A stretch of 64,000 nt of DNA from Terramyces sp. JEL0728 (Eukaryota > Chytridiomycota > Chytridiomycetes > Rhizophydiales > Terramycetaceae), in NCBI GenBank assembly GCA_027603945.1, contig JADIIU010000045.1:1-64000 (forward strand), written 5' to 3'. Shown one piece after another: positions 1-9,476 of this stretch. Made by a program: the position numbers and the translations under genes. Every line of letters starts with the position of its first letter. The stretch's first letter is position 1. The notes beneath the pieces are model-generated. The model saw nothing but the letters and a program-made list of their open reading frames with translations, had not been told where the DNA came from and made no database searches.

Positions 1-726
1 GAAGTTGTACAAGATAAAGAACCAGAAATTGCTGTCGCTGCCGAACCAGTTCAAGCCGTGGAAATCCTACAAGAAAAAGAACGAGGTATGGATAGTAAAA
101 GAACTTTATCCATATTTGAAAGCAGCTTATCTAAACCGCTTTCAAGATCTGCTACAGACGGGCCAATGCAAGCAGCGTCCGCAATCACCACATCTGTTTT
201 CCGTACGAATCCAGTACTGGATGAAGTATTGTTTGGACTACACGCTATCAAAAACAATGACCCGTCGGTAACTGTTTTCGACTGCAAACACTTTGCACTA
301 ACTCATGAACAAGGCTTGGCCCTTGCTGAAGCAATGAAAGCAAACGCTTTTGTTACAAAGCTCGAACTTTCCAATTGCTCGATCCAAACTGCTGTTGTAG
401 TTGAATTAGCAAAAAGCTTAATGGAAAACTCTACACTCCAGTACTTGAACTTGGAAGGTAACCATATCGGACCAAAAGGTATGCGCGAATTAGGTTACTT
501 GCTCGCATACAACAAAACCTTGTTGGAACTCAAGTTATCTCACCAAAAAAGCATAACTCGAGCTGGTACTGACGCCGAACAAACCTTTGCTGAATCAATG
601 AACAAGAATACCACCTTAATCAAGCTGGGGTTACAATTCCGTAATGCTGCTTGCCGTGATAGGGTTGATCGGGCTGTAACAAGAAACAAGGAAATTGCAA
701 GAAAGTTAAAGTGGGCAAACAAATAA
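1..726 (+). CDS. Tropomodulin/leiomodin-like LRR protein (5' end missing)
   Basis: The reading frame is open from the first base, so the N-terminus lies outside the window. The visible 241 codons form a leucine-rich-repeat block resembling the C-terminal capping domain of tropomodulins, which bind the pointed end of actin filaments. Repeats such as TLQYLNLEGNHIGPKGM and a tail with NTTLIKLGLQF followed by a basic stretch match the family ending, where NTTL(L/I)KFG is conserved. The stop TAA lies within AATAAA at 722-727. It could instead be a generic cytoplasmic LRR protein; the actin role is inferred from similarity recalled from the family, and the N-terminal actin/tropomyosin-binding segments cannot be checked here. 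No intron is needed in the visible part. Confidence 0.6.
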   Translation, partial: EVVQDKEPEIAVAAEPVQAVEILQEKERGMDSKRTLSIFESSLSKPLSRSATDGPMQAASAITTSVFRTNPVLDEVLFGLHAIKNNDPSVTVFDCKHFALTHEQGLALAEAMKANAFVTKLELSNCSIQTAVVVELAKSLMENSTLQYLNLEGNHIGPKGMRELGYLLAYNKTLLELKLSHQKSITRAGTDAEQTFAESMNKNTTLIKLGLQFRNAACRDRVDRAVTRNKEIARKLKWANK

Positions 727-842
727 AGATCGTGTTATTTATTTGGTCGATTGTTCATATCTCTCGTTCTCGGATCATGTGGAGATGTATCTTCCAATTA
801 CAAAATATTTGCCACGTATGTTGAGTCAAATACTTTGCCAAA

Positions 843-1418
843 ATGACCAGTGTGTTATCAGAAAAGCAGAAAATGTTATCCGGGCAAGCATATTATGCAT
901 TAGATCCAGAATTGCTTCATGAACGAGGATCAGCAGCTGAAAAGCAGAAGCGGTTAAACGCAACAGACCCAAGAATCCCTGCCGATCAAGCAGTACATTT
1001 GAAATTGCTCCGAGAATGTTTTCATAAAGTCGGTCAAGGATGCCATGTACAAACTCCAGTTTATTTTGATTACGGGTACAATATTGAATTGGGAGAGAAT
1101 GTTTACTTCAATGCGGGATGTGTTCTCCTGGATGTTTGTAAAATTACCGTAGGCAATGGCACTCTTTTCGGCCCTAATGTTCAAGTCTATACGGCAGCCC
1201 ATCCATTGGATCCAGTAACAAGAAGTAAGGCTATTGAAATGGGCTATCCAATCACAATAGGGAAGAATGTCTGGATTGGGGGGAGTGCTGTTATACTTCC
1301 TGGCGTCACAATTGGTGATGATAGCGTGGTTGCTGCCGGATCCGTAGTTACAAAGGATGTTCCAGCTGGTGTTGTTGTTAAAGGGAATCCTGCACGTGTT
1401 TATCGAAAAGCTGAGTAA
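843..1418 (+). CDS. Maltose/galactoside O-acetyltransferase family (NodL-like)
   Basis: This 191-residue protein is a left-handed beta-helix acetyltransferase that would move acetyl from acetyl-CoA to a sugar hydroxyl. An N-terminal maltose acetyltransferase segment (KMLSGQAYYALDPELLHER) is followed by hexapeptide repeats (GNGTLFGPNVQVYTAAHPLD, VWIGGSAVILPGVTIGDDSV) and ends with VVVKGNPARVYRK, the usual closing motif. The catalytic histidine is the H of TAAHPLD. Length is normal for the family. It is intronless while most neighbours are split. Members occur in bacteria and widely in fungi, so transfer is possible but not shown. Substrate unknown. Confidence 0.9.
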   Translation: MTSVLSEKQKMLSGQAYYALDPELLHERGSAAEKQKRLNATDPRIPADQAVHLKLLRECFHKVGQGCHVQTPVYFDYGYNIELGENVYFNAGCVLLDVCKITVGNGTLFGPNVQVYTAAHPLDPVTRSKAIEMGYPITIGKNVWIGGSAVILPGVTIGDDSVVAAGSVVTKDVPAGVVVKGNPARVYRKAE

Positions 1419-1503
1419 AGAATCTTGATTGTTAATATTTATTTTCGGCCTCTTTGAGACTTTTTCAGAACCGAAAACTTTCACCAAAGATTTTCCTTAC
1501 ACA

Positions 1504-2529
1504 ATGAGTGAAAGTCAGGGATCAAAATCAGAATATGCGCAACTGATATATATGCACTCTCATGATCCGGAAAATCCAACAGAGAACTTGTGCAGCGACC
1601 CGCAATGCCCAATGAACAATCAAAGCGAACTGCCCTCAATAATTTCCAAAATAGACACTAAACTGGAGCGCTACCTCAATTCATTACCAAAAACAGAAGG
1701 CCAAATACATCCTGATATGTATAATATGGAGCTGGCGACTGAAATTGATGTGGAATCAAGTGTATCACAACAAGACCGGCGATTCCCTTTGCAAAAAAGG
1801 AGGTTGCAATATAATGAAGATTTAGAAGTTTATAGAGCTGAGATGGAAAGTGAACTGCGAGCAGAACTAGAAGTGGAAATTAGAGCGGAAATGGAAGCCA
1901 AACTTAGAGCAGAACTAAAAAGCGAATATAAATCACAGGTAGAAAGCAACTCTGCTTCCAATTTAAACAACCCTTCTCAAGTTAATAGTGATACTACGGT
2001 GCAGAGTGACTCGACACATTTAGCCAAACTTCAATCCATTCAAACTAAATTTAAAGAAATGAAAGGGGAATTACAAACAGAGCAAATAAAGAAGCTTGAA
2101 TTGGTGCGGCAGAACCATCAATTAGCGGTGGCCAAACTAGAATCAAACTGGGCAGAACCAGTGGATTTGCTCAAACTCAAACATGAACAGGAGTCGGAAA
2201 TCTTAAAGTTGAACCAGCGGTTTAAAGTAGAATTGCAGCAACTGAAAACGAATAATTTAATAGAGATTCAGAAACAAATGCAACTGATTCAACACTTGAG
2301 CAAACAACCGCCTTCAGAAGAAAATCATTTGGCAAATGAACGTCAGCTGGATTCAATATCGCTTAATAATCTCGCCAATAAACTAACCCAGGCCATTAGC
2401 CCAAATTACAGACCAGTTGCATCAGAAAAGCTAATAGAGAAACAACAAAACGATGTGCACCGCACTGCTAATACAAGCAAAAATAACACTGAAAAAAAGA
2501 AGGTAGTTGTTGTCTGCAGCGTACAATAA
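1504..2529 (+). CDS. HSH/CxDPxC family protein 1: coiled coil with C-terminal CSVQ
   Basis: I do not recognise this protein by name. It is the first of four tandem relatives. Residues about 13-38 carry the shared motif YMHSH-x-x-x-N-P...C-x-D-P-x-C-P-M-N, with two His and two Cys spaced like a small metal site. Residues about 55-105 carry a second shared block: a YLN segment, then EIDVESSVSQQD followed by KRR. The rest is charged coiled coil with acidic/basic heptads. The last residues are KKKVVVVCSVQ, which fits a CaaX prenylation signal preceded by basic residues, suggesting membrane anchoring (inference). Start 1504 is the first ATG in frame, and it directly precedes the conserved motif. 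The stop lies within AATAAA. Confidence 0.75.
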   Translation: MSESQGSKSEYAQLIYMHSHDPENPTENLCSDPQCPMNNQSELPSIISKIDTKLERYLNSLPKTEGQIHPDMYNMELATEIDVESSVSQQDRRFPLQKRRLQYNEDLEVYRAEMESELRAELEVEIRAEMEAKLRAELKSEYKSQVESNSASNLNNPSQVNSDTTVQSDSTHLAKLQSIQTKFKEMKGELQTEQIKKLELVRQNHQLAVAKLESNWAEPVDLLKLKHEQESEILKLNQRFKVELQQLKTNNLIEIQKQMQLIQHLSKQPPSEENHLANERQLDSISLNNLANKLTQAISPNYRPVASEKLIEKQQNDVHRTANTSKNNTEKKKVVVVCSVQ

Positions 2530-2570
2530 AATGGCTGGCAAAAGTTTAATTTTTTTCTTTCAAGAAATTC

Positions 2571-2936
2571 ATGCTTGCTGATATAATTTATTTACATTCA
2601 CATAACCAACAAAGCCCCATATCTACTATATGTACAGATCCGCATTGCCCGTACAACGACATGACAGAAATGTCCACCATTTCTTCACTAGAATTGGATG
2701 AAAATATATCCGTGAATGAAACCTTTGATACCGAAACAGCACAGGCCAAGAGCATGCTGCTGGAAAAGTACTTGCTGGACGAATTGAATAAAGGGAGAAG
2801 GGATTTCTATCCAATGCCAAGAGAACTTTACGCTATACCAGAAGAAAGCTCCATAGAGCTGCCCAAGAGAATAACTACTTCATTTGATGTTTATAGAACC
2901 ATTAGTAGGCTTCAAAAAGCTTGTATAAAGAAATAA
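2571..2936 (+). CDS. HSH/CxDPxC family protein 2 (short form)
   Basis: This 121-residue protein begins almost directly with the family motif (IIYLHSH...ICTDPHCPYND, residues 5-28) and then has an acidic linker and a C-terminal basic segment ending in KACIKK. The second family block (YLN / EIDV-SSIS) is not clearly present, so this is a trimmed or diverged copy. It starts only 41 bp after the stop of the previous gene on the same strand. The stop overlaps AATAAA at 2932-2937. Function unknown. Confidence 0.6.
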   Translation: MLADIIYLHSHNQQSPISTICTDPHCPYNDMTEMSTISSLELDENISVNETFDTETAQAKSMLLEKYLLDELNKGRRDFYPMPRELYAIPEESSIELPKRITTSFDVYRTISRLQKACIKK

Positions 2937-2979
2937 ATCTGCCACATTTTGCCTTAGTTTCACTTTTCCAATTTGCTCC

Positions 2980-3699
2980 ATGCTGGAAGATATAATTCCA
3001 ATACCGCTGTTATATATTCACTCGCATGATGCGAATAATCCGCTTCAGAATATCTGTAAAGATCCGGACTGCCCTGTAAATTCACCAAAATCAACAACAG
3101 AATCATCAATCAAATTGAACTATATTGAAAAATACCTCAATATCCAGTCTAAATTGCTGGAAAATACTGATTTTGATGAAATCGATGTTTATTCTAGCAT
3201 CTCTAACCATTTCCGCAGAAAGAGGAAACCACCTGTGCCTAAAAAACCACTACACTTGACTGCAGACTACTTTCCAGTCCATAATTCAAGTCAGATAGCC
3301 GCTACTAGCAGTATCAACCGCACCTTGAACCAGGACAGCAATATTCACCATCAGAATAATTATCCAAAAAGAAAACAAGACGATTTGACTCTGGATTCTA
3401 CAACTGATATCGAAGAAATCGACGATCTGGAGCTAGTAGATGTCGATTCTGTAGAAAAATATCGAAAAAGGATGGGAATTATTGATCAAGAAGTAGCGAA
3501 TGTTATTGACTACAGCAAGATACCAGCTGCACCTCCTAACCCGCTTTTGATTCCCCCAGCTCCTCCGAATCCATTACTAATCCCGCCGCCGCCTCCAAAC
3601 CCACTACTTCTTCCCAAGTCATATTACTTGAGAAAGCAGAGTCTTAGTATTCCAGTGCCGGGCCTTGCTGAGCACTTTCCTATTCATCCATATCGTTAG
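2980..3699 (+). CDS. HSH/CxDPxC family protein 3 with proline-rich region
   Basis: This 239-residue protein has the family motif at residues about 10-35 (LLYIHSHDANNP...ICKDPDCPVN) and the second block at about 45-80 (YIEKYLNIQSKL, then EIDVYSSIS with a KRKPP tail). A mostly disordered middle leads to three near-identical proline repeats of the form APPNPLLIP / PPPNPLLLP around residues 184-210. These are plausible ligands for SH3 or EVH1 domains; two SH3-containing membrane proteins lie elsewhere in this window. It follows copy 2 by 43 bp on the same strand. No intron. Function unknown. Confidence 0.7.
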   Translation: MLEDIIPIPLLYIHSHDANNPLQNICKDPDCPVNSPKSTTESSIKLNYIEKYLNIQSKLLENTDFDEIDVYSSISNHFRRKRKPPVPKKPLHLTADYFPVHNSSQIAATSSINRTLNQDSNIHHQNNYPKRKQDDLTLDSTTDIEEIDDLELVDVDSVEKYRKRMGIIDQEVANVIDYSKIPAAPPNPLLIPPAPPNPLLIPPPPPNPLLLPKSYYLRKQSLSIPVPGLAEHFPIHPYR

Positions 3700-4042
3700 C
3701 AGTGTTGTCAGATATTCAAGGTGAACACGGTGTTAATAAATCTCATACAATGTTAATTTGACTAATCTTGTGATATATTGCCGCCTTATAGACATTTGAG
3801 TATGGGATATAGCCTATTTGCTTGCGCTGTGGTCTGTTTTCGTGCAGACAGCCAGAAACTCCAATGAGCTGCGGGATGCATTCGCCAATGAGTTGAAGCC
3901 CTTGATCTGGCCGCAACAAAGATCCATTTGGCAGCCATACTTTCTTCAGCTGTGTTAGTCTCGGTTAAATCCACTTGCCGCCTCCCGGTTTTAAGCCGCT
4001 CTAGTTTTATAGAATTTCTAGTTTCAAAATTTGGCAACAAAA
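3700..4042. other. Intergenic, no gene seen
   Basis: This is the spacer between the third and fourth copies of the HSH family. I see no supported gene. It holds an AATAAA (TTAATAAATC) about 35 bp after the stop of copy 3 and presumably the promoter of copy 4. It is longer than the 41-43 bp spacers between the first three copies. Confidence 0.5.
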
Positions 4043-6697
4043 ATGCACATAGATTTGGAACCACAGCATATGAACATAGGTGGGATAGCAGAGGGAAAAG
4101 GTGTGGGAGAAGAAATTGCAGATGTTGTAGAAATGGAAAAGGAAGTTGGCAGAGAATCCACTATCAATTCAAATTCAGAGACACTGCAGTCGTCAAATAA
4201 TGGCACTCTGAAATCCAACGATTCGCAAGTTGACTCTGCTACTACTGCAAAGGAAGCAGTTCAAATCCCATTGATATACATGCACTCTCATCACCCAACT
4301 AACCCAATGGAAAATTGTAATTGAAATTAACCCAGTATGTAAAGACCCTAACTGTCCAATGAATAAACCGCAAAGCGAATCTGGAGTCGCTTCTTCGTAT
4401 GTTTCCGAATTCAGGTAATTCCAACTAATATAGCCCAGAGCAGCAACAAGAAATGAGCTACCAATACCTACGACAATATTATGAACAATATAGCAAGCAA
4501 CCCGAATATCAACCAAAGCTTGACAATGATACGCTAACTAAATTGGAAGATTTTTTAAATGTTCAATCAAAATTAAGGGAAAGAGAGCCAGGAGTCAAAG
4601 GGCCAGATGCGTATAATGTAGAAATATTGAATGAAGATGAAGAAGTGGATGTGCAATCTTCGATTTCGCAACAGGATTTGTTGAAACGACGACTTGCCAG
4701 GAACAAGTATTTGGAACAAATTGGACAAGAAACAGGACAAGGAAAAGTTGAAAATGAAGAATCCACATCAGAGTTTGATCAGCCCGAGCCTCCTCATGGA
4801 TTCAATGGCTATGGATTCCCAAACGGATTTAATCCTGCGTTATATGGACCCCGACCAGGATTTAGAGGGCCATTTCCATTTGGTCCAGGGCCAGATAGTA
4901 GATTCCCACCAGAAGCATTCCAATACGGATATGGATATCAAGGATACTATGATCGCGAGAGAGGGCCGAGATCCAGGGTGTCTAGAGGTCCTCGACAGCC
5001 AAGGCGGGATGACCATAGACAACCAGAGTATCCTCCAAGGTTTCATCCACATGACAATCACTTCTTTCCTAATGGTTTTGGAAATCCTCCCTTCGAGTAT
5101 TTTGTAAATAGACACAATGATCTTGCTCCTCCACAACCACCTCAACCACCCGCTCCGCCTGTAGCTCCACAGCTTTTCAGAATGCCGTCTTTCAATGATT
5201 TTGGGGGGTAATTCATTTTAACTTAGAACCCATTCTCAAAACTCTAAAGAAAGATCTCACAGATCACGAAGAGCTGAAAGAGGTCAAAGACAAAGAGGTG
5301 GACGAAAAGAACCGGATGTCTCCTTAATGAAACCGTTGGAAAAGGACTCGAGCGGCTCCGATTCAAGTTCAAGAACCAGTTCAACTGACTCGCATGTCAA
5401 GGAAAACAATAGCGATGTGGCAGAGCCAAGTGAATTTGCAGATGGTGGAAGCGAAAGATCTTTTGAAGGCGATAATCAGTCTCAGCATCAGTACCAATCC
5501 GACTCTTCTCATACATATAATAACTCGCATATGAATTCCTATGGTGGATACCCATATCCATACCAAGTCCAAAACGATGGTCTGCAAGATCCCATGTATC
5601 AGCAAATGCAGAATTTAGCACAATATCATGGAAATTTGAATTCGGAAATGTCTTTCAAAAGTTCAGAGCTTGCTGCTGTAGAGGCTGAAATCCAGGCTGA
5701 AATTATACGAAAGCAGATTGAACTGGGAAATATGCCAAACAAATCCTATGAGGAAAAGGCAAAGTTCAGATCAAATGCTATGGAACTTGTAAACCTTCAA
5801 GTATCATTGGAGAAGCGAAGAGCAAAAGCCAAAGCTGAAATCTCCAAAGTGCAAGCAGAGATCTTTAAAGTGCAAGCCAATCAAGCCAAAGCACAAGCAG
5901 ATATGGTCAGAAAGAAACTCGATAATGAAAATACGGACAGTAGCTCTACGGCTAGTATAAGACACATCAAAGAAGTAGAGAAGAGCTACAACAATTTGGA
6001 AAAAGGTTTCTTGAAAGAAGCCTCCAAGCTGGATTCTAAAGCAAAGGCGTACGACGAAAGGATTGAAGGATTTGATGCCAAAATGAAGCATTTTGACGAA
6101 AGAATGAAGAGATTTGATTCCAAAGTCCAGAATAAACTAAAGAAAATCCAAAAGGAATCAGAGCCAAAGAAAGAGAAGGAAGGGTTCTTTTCTAAATGGA
6201 CAAGCTATTTCCGCGGAGAAGTTCAAAAAGGTGTGAATCAAGCGACAGCTGAAGTGCAAAAGAATATTTCTGAAGCTGCTGAAGAAGTGACAAAAGAGCT
6301 CACCAATGCAGCGAACGAAGTTAGATCCGAGTTGGGCATGGCTGCTGAAAAGGTTGCCGACAGAGTTAAACCAAAGACCGACAGTCTAAAATCAAAGAAT
6401 TCCAACAGCTCTGTTGAAGTGAAACGAGAAACAGAAAATGAAAAAGGCGAAATGGACGAATTGCCAAATGAAGCTGCAGAGAAACTCAAGAGAGCATTTG
6501 CAGAACTCTTGACTGAGGTTGATTCGCCAACTGAAAATGAGAAATCCTTGCCTCAAATACCTGAACCTGCCAAAGCTAATGTAGAAACCAGCTACAAGGT
6601 CAAAGTTTTAGGCAGCGATATGAAAGTAAAAAAAGTGACTGGGCCAGGGAAATTCCAGCTCTCTGTTACAGTTAGCGACGATGAAGATAATAAATAG
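4043..6697 (+). CDS. HSH/CxDPxC family protein 4: long mosaic protein
   Basis: The longest copy, 865 residues after removing introns at 4317-4335, 4415-4433 and 5208-5226 (19 nt each). The first intron, gtaattgaaattaacccag, splits the family motif; removing it restores YMHSH...NLCKDPNCPMN near residues 79-102. The second block follows (LEDFLNVQSKL near 155, EVDVQSSISQQD near 188). Then come a Gly/Pro/Phe/Tyr/Arg-rich low-complexity region (about 235-330), a poly-Pro stretch (about 350), a Ser-rich acidic part, coiled coil (about 520-690) and an amphipathic helix run starting GFFSKWTSYFRGEV (about 694-755) that resembles lipid-binding or LEA-type helices. Total coding length divides by three. 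Function unknown; it may be a scaffold. Confidence 0.75.
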
Positions 6698-6708
6698 TAA
6701 GCTTTGTT

Positions 6709-7717
6709 TTATTTCTTTGGATTGTTGTTGACATACTCTGCTGCCCACTTGATGAATTCCTCTTCTTCTCCTTTTTGCATCTTGAAGGTATGCTCACCAT
6801 TCTTTGGGAAGCTGCGGTCTCTGACTTCCTGCCCATAAGTCTTCAAAGCATTGGTAATTTCATTCCCAACATCTGCGTATACTTTGGAAAACCTATGTTA
6901 ACTGCTCATACTTTGGTGCTAGCTTGTCATAGATTCCTAGGATATCTAATTGTACCAGGACTTGGCCGGAGCAATTGCTTCCTGCTCCAATACCAATTGT
7001 AGGCACTCCAATCTGCTGGGTGATGAAGGTTGCAACCGTTTCTGGGACACATTCCAATACAATAGCAAAACACCCTGCTTCTTCGAGCGACTTGGCGTCT
7101 TCTAATAGTTGAATCGCCTATATTAATGGCAATTGCCTTTTTGACGGTTCGTCCTTGCGCTTTAAACCCTCCAAGAGCAGCAGCGCGTTGTGGGGTCAAA
7201 CCTGTATAAATAAAGATATACCAATATGCCCCAACACTGGCACGCCAACAGAAGTAATTTTAGACACAGTGTCAAACATTTCAACCCCGCCTTCCAATTT
7301 TACCGCTTCAACGTTTCCTTCCTTCATGAATCTAATACTATTATTTACCGCATCGGTAATGTTGGATTCATAAGTACCGAATGGCATATCTCCGATAAGA
7401 AACGGTGCCTTGGAACCTCTGGCAACTGCTTTTGAATGATGAATCATTTCGTCCAATGTAATTGGGTTAGTAGACGGATACCCCAAAGCTACCATGGCCA
7501 GTGAATCTCCAACCAAAGCCATATCCATGTTTGAATTCTCACAGAACATTCCGGAAGGGTAGTCGTAGGCAGTCATCATGGTAATTGGCGTATTTGATTT
7601 GTACAATTTGCGGATTGTATCAATAGTTACTTTCTTTCGTTCCGATTGTAGTTCAGCGGCTGGATGAGAGCTGTAGAGTCTCCTTGCTGCGTATTTAATC
7701 AATCTTTGCATTGCCAT
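6709..7717 (-). CDS. panB: 3-methyl-2-oxobutanoate hydroxymethyltransferase
   Basis: PanB adds a hydroxymethyl group from methylene-tetrahydrofolate to ketoisovalerate, the first step to pantothenate and CoA; in fungi it acts in mitochondria. The N-terminus MAMQRLIKYAARRLYSSHP fits a mitochondrial presequence, which is why the ATG at 7717 is chosen. Family motifs are clear: MTAYDYPSG, LVGDSLAMV, GHIGLTPQ, and GIGAGSNCSGQVLV after splicing. Introns are 7202-7221 (20 nt), 7118-7136 (19 nt, GC-AG: gcaattgccattaatatag) and 6893-6911 (19 nt). The spliced product is 316 residues, of normal length. Its stop lies 11 bp from that of the convergent HSH copy 4 and overlaps AATAAA. Confidence 0.93.
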
Positions 7718-7806
7718 AATTAATTTTTTTCCCACGATAGTAACACGAGACCAACTAATCAGGATTCAAATCAATACTGGTTTTAAGATTAGGCAAAATA
7801 CAATAT

Positions 7807-8622
7807 TTATTGTAGAATCAGATCCATCGAAAGAAGCTCTTCAACTCTACACCTTTCTCTTCGAGTTATATATTTCTCTATCTTTGGAACAGTCTTTGGA
7901 ATTACCAGATGCTCCTTTAATTGGATCGCGTCAATAGAGCTATTTTGGCCTTCGACGAGATATTGTAATTCTTCTTCCTATTGTTATGTAGTAGTACTCT
8001 ATTGATAGCCAGTTGTCTATTTTTTCTCCTTATTCTGCGTGTAGCTTCCATAGATTTCTGTAATCCAATTCTCTTTTGCTCAGGATCTTCAATTGCTTTG
8101 TGAACCAAGTCCCATTTCTTTCTGGCCTGCTGGACAATCTGCTGGATGCGTGCATGCTCTTCCCGCAGCCACTAGATGTCAAGTTACAAATACCTTTTTG
8201 GAACGGAGTTCGCTTTGAGCAATTTTCAATTGAATAGCCTGGTCTGGTTTTTCATACGCCATATACTTGGCTTTGGTTTGCAGATCTAGTTTCTTTATTT
8301 GCTTGGGTGTCAATTTTGATGGGTTGTAGCTGGAAGTTGCTCCCAGCTGATAAGGTTGATAGGATGATTCCGCGAGCACCTCGAGCTCCTTTGTATCTCC
8401 CTTTTCATTGTCATCCTCTGTTTTTGGAATATTGGTTTGCTTTTGCTGTTCATTCAGAAACGTATCTGGCAAAATGGAATTTCGTTTTGTCCGTGGACTG
8501 TCTTCCTCAATGTGAACTGGTTTTGCTAATCTGTTGTGTACATTCTGCATTGTGCGCTTGTATTTACTCGATAACATCACTGGGACACTGGCATCTTGAA
8601 TAGCTGGGAGTATATTTGGCAT
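7807..8622 (-). CDS. Hypothetical basic, helical protein
   Basis: I do not recognise this 257-residue protein. The N-terminal half is acidic and probably disordered; the second half, after KLTPKQIKKLDL, is rich in Arg/Lys/Gln and helical (AYEKPDQAIQLKIAQSEL, RIQQIVQQARKKWDLVHKA). Two introns are inferred: 8172-8193 (22 nt) and 7978-7997 (20 nt, gtactactacataacaatag). Without the second removed the frame stops at 7917; with it removed the frame continues 42 more codons to 7807 and total length divides by three. It is divergent from the COA4 gene, with 32 bp between start codons. The composition would suit a nuclear or RNA-binding protein, but no domain supports that. Confidence 0.6.
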
Positions 8623-8654
8623 TTTCGGAGAATTTCAAAGTTTGGCATTTTTTA

Positions 8655-8840
8655 ATGAGCTCAACGCAGGAAAATGAAGAGGATCCATACATTACCAGAA
8701 TCAAAAAGAGTGGATGCTTTAAAGAACATGAATCACTGCAGGATTGTCACTTTGAAACAAAGGATTTCAGAAAGTGCATTGCTGAAATGCAAGAATTCAA
8801 GAAATGCTGGAAAAAGAATCATGAGCAATCCACAGACTGA
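8655..8840 (+). CDS. COA4: Twin CX9C protein, cytochrome c oxidase assembly factor COA4/CMC3-like
   Basis: This 61-residue protein carries a coiled-coil-helix-coiled-coil-helix fold with two exact C-x9-C pairs (CFKEHESLQDC and CIAEMQEFKKC). Such proteins enter the mitochondrial intermembrane space through the Mia40 disulfide relay. The segment before the first Cys, EEDPYITRIKKSGC, matches COA4/Cmc3, where an acidic EEDP leads into SGC, better than COX17 or CMC4. The ATG at 8655 is chosen because upstream in-frame starts would enter the divergent neighbour's 5' region. Intronless. A poly(A) signal AATAAA follows about 20 bp downstream. Confidence 0.8.
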   Translation: MSSTQENEEDPYITRIKKSGCFKEHESLQDCHFETKDFRKCIAEMQEFKKCWKKNHEQSTD

Positions 8841-8888
8841 GACTGGAAGGTCCAGCTTATTCTCAATAAATGTCTTTTTTTTTGTCTA

Positions 8889-9422
8889 ATGAGCAAAGAT
8901 CTACCAATGGTTCAATCACCACAGCAAACTTCAGAGCTGAATTCGAGTATCCAGGAGAAACAAAAAAACATTGATAGAACAAAAACTCCTCCATTCTTGG
9001 TCGGCGTGGTAGTGCACAAGGGGGATGTGGTACTGTCGGATTTCCAGAATAAACCAATCTCAATCTACTGCTGGTAACTTGTTTCTAACCGCAGGAAGGA
9101 TTCCACCCTGTTTGAAATAATCTCGGTTCTAATGGAAAAGTCGGCTCTCATCACTGCATCTTCAAAGCTGGTGTTGCGGGCAGTGTATGGAGACAAGTTG
9201 AAATTGAACAAGATAAACTCAAAGGAACTTGCAACAATTTACAATAGCAAAGACACCAAAGAGGAAGAGATCACCCTTGAAGAACTTAAATTTAGCATTG
9301 GAGACTTGCTGGACATTCTTGTGCAGGATGAAAAGGCTAAAGAACCATCAAGGAATCCAAGGAATTCACGGAATGATAGTGGAAGAGGCAGATTCCAACC
9401 ATACAGCAGAGGGAAACGATAG
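8889..9422 (+). CDS. SAP18: SAP18, Sin3-associated / splicing-linked polypeptide
   Basis: SAP18 has a ubiquitin-like fold and joins the Sin3 histone deacetylase complex and, in animals, the exon-junction-linked ASAP complex. Recognisable parts are DRTKTPPFLVGVVVHKG near residue 31, ISIYCWKDSTLFEIISVLM, then KFSIGDLLDILV near residue 135, all in family order. One 21-nt intron (9074-9094) splits the YCW-KDSTL junction; removing it restores the motif seen as IYTWMDATLKEL in animals. The product is 170 residues with an Arg/Gly/Ser-rich tail. It is convergent with WDR35, with 54 bp between stops. Confidence 0.85.
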
Positions 9423-9476
9423 TATATCTGGATCCCAGCCATTACGATAATGATAATCAAATAAAAAAGTTATATT

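Noticed and set aside
1429..1503. Upstream in-frame extension of HSH copy 1
   Set aside because: It would begin at a non-ATG codon and encodes an unrelated hydrophobic stretch; the ATG at 1504 matches the short leaders of the other copies.
2520..2570. Fusion of HSH copies 1 and 2 through a 44-nt intron
   Set aside because: A join in frame is possible, but 44 nt is far outside the 18-23 nt class, and the stop of copy 1 sits in AATAAA after a CaaX-like end.
7917..7980. Stop at 7917 as the end of the basic helical protein
   Set aside because: A 20-nt intron at 7978-7997 with a normal pattern removes that frame and gives 42 further codons ending just before an AATAAA.
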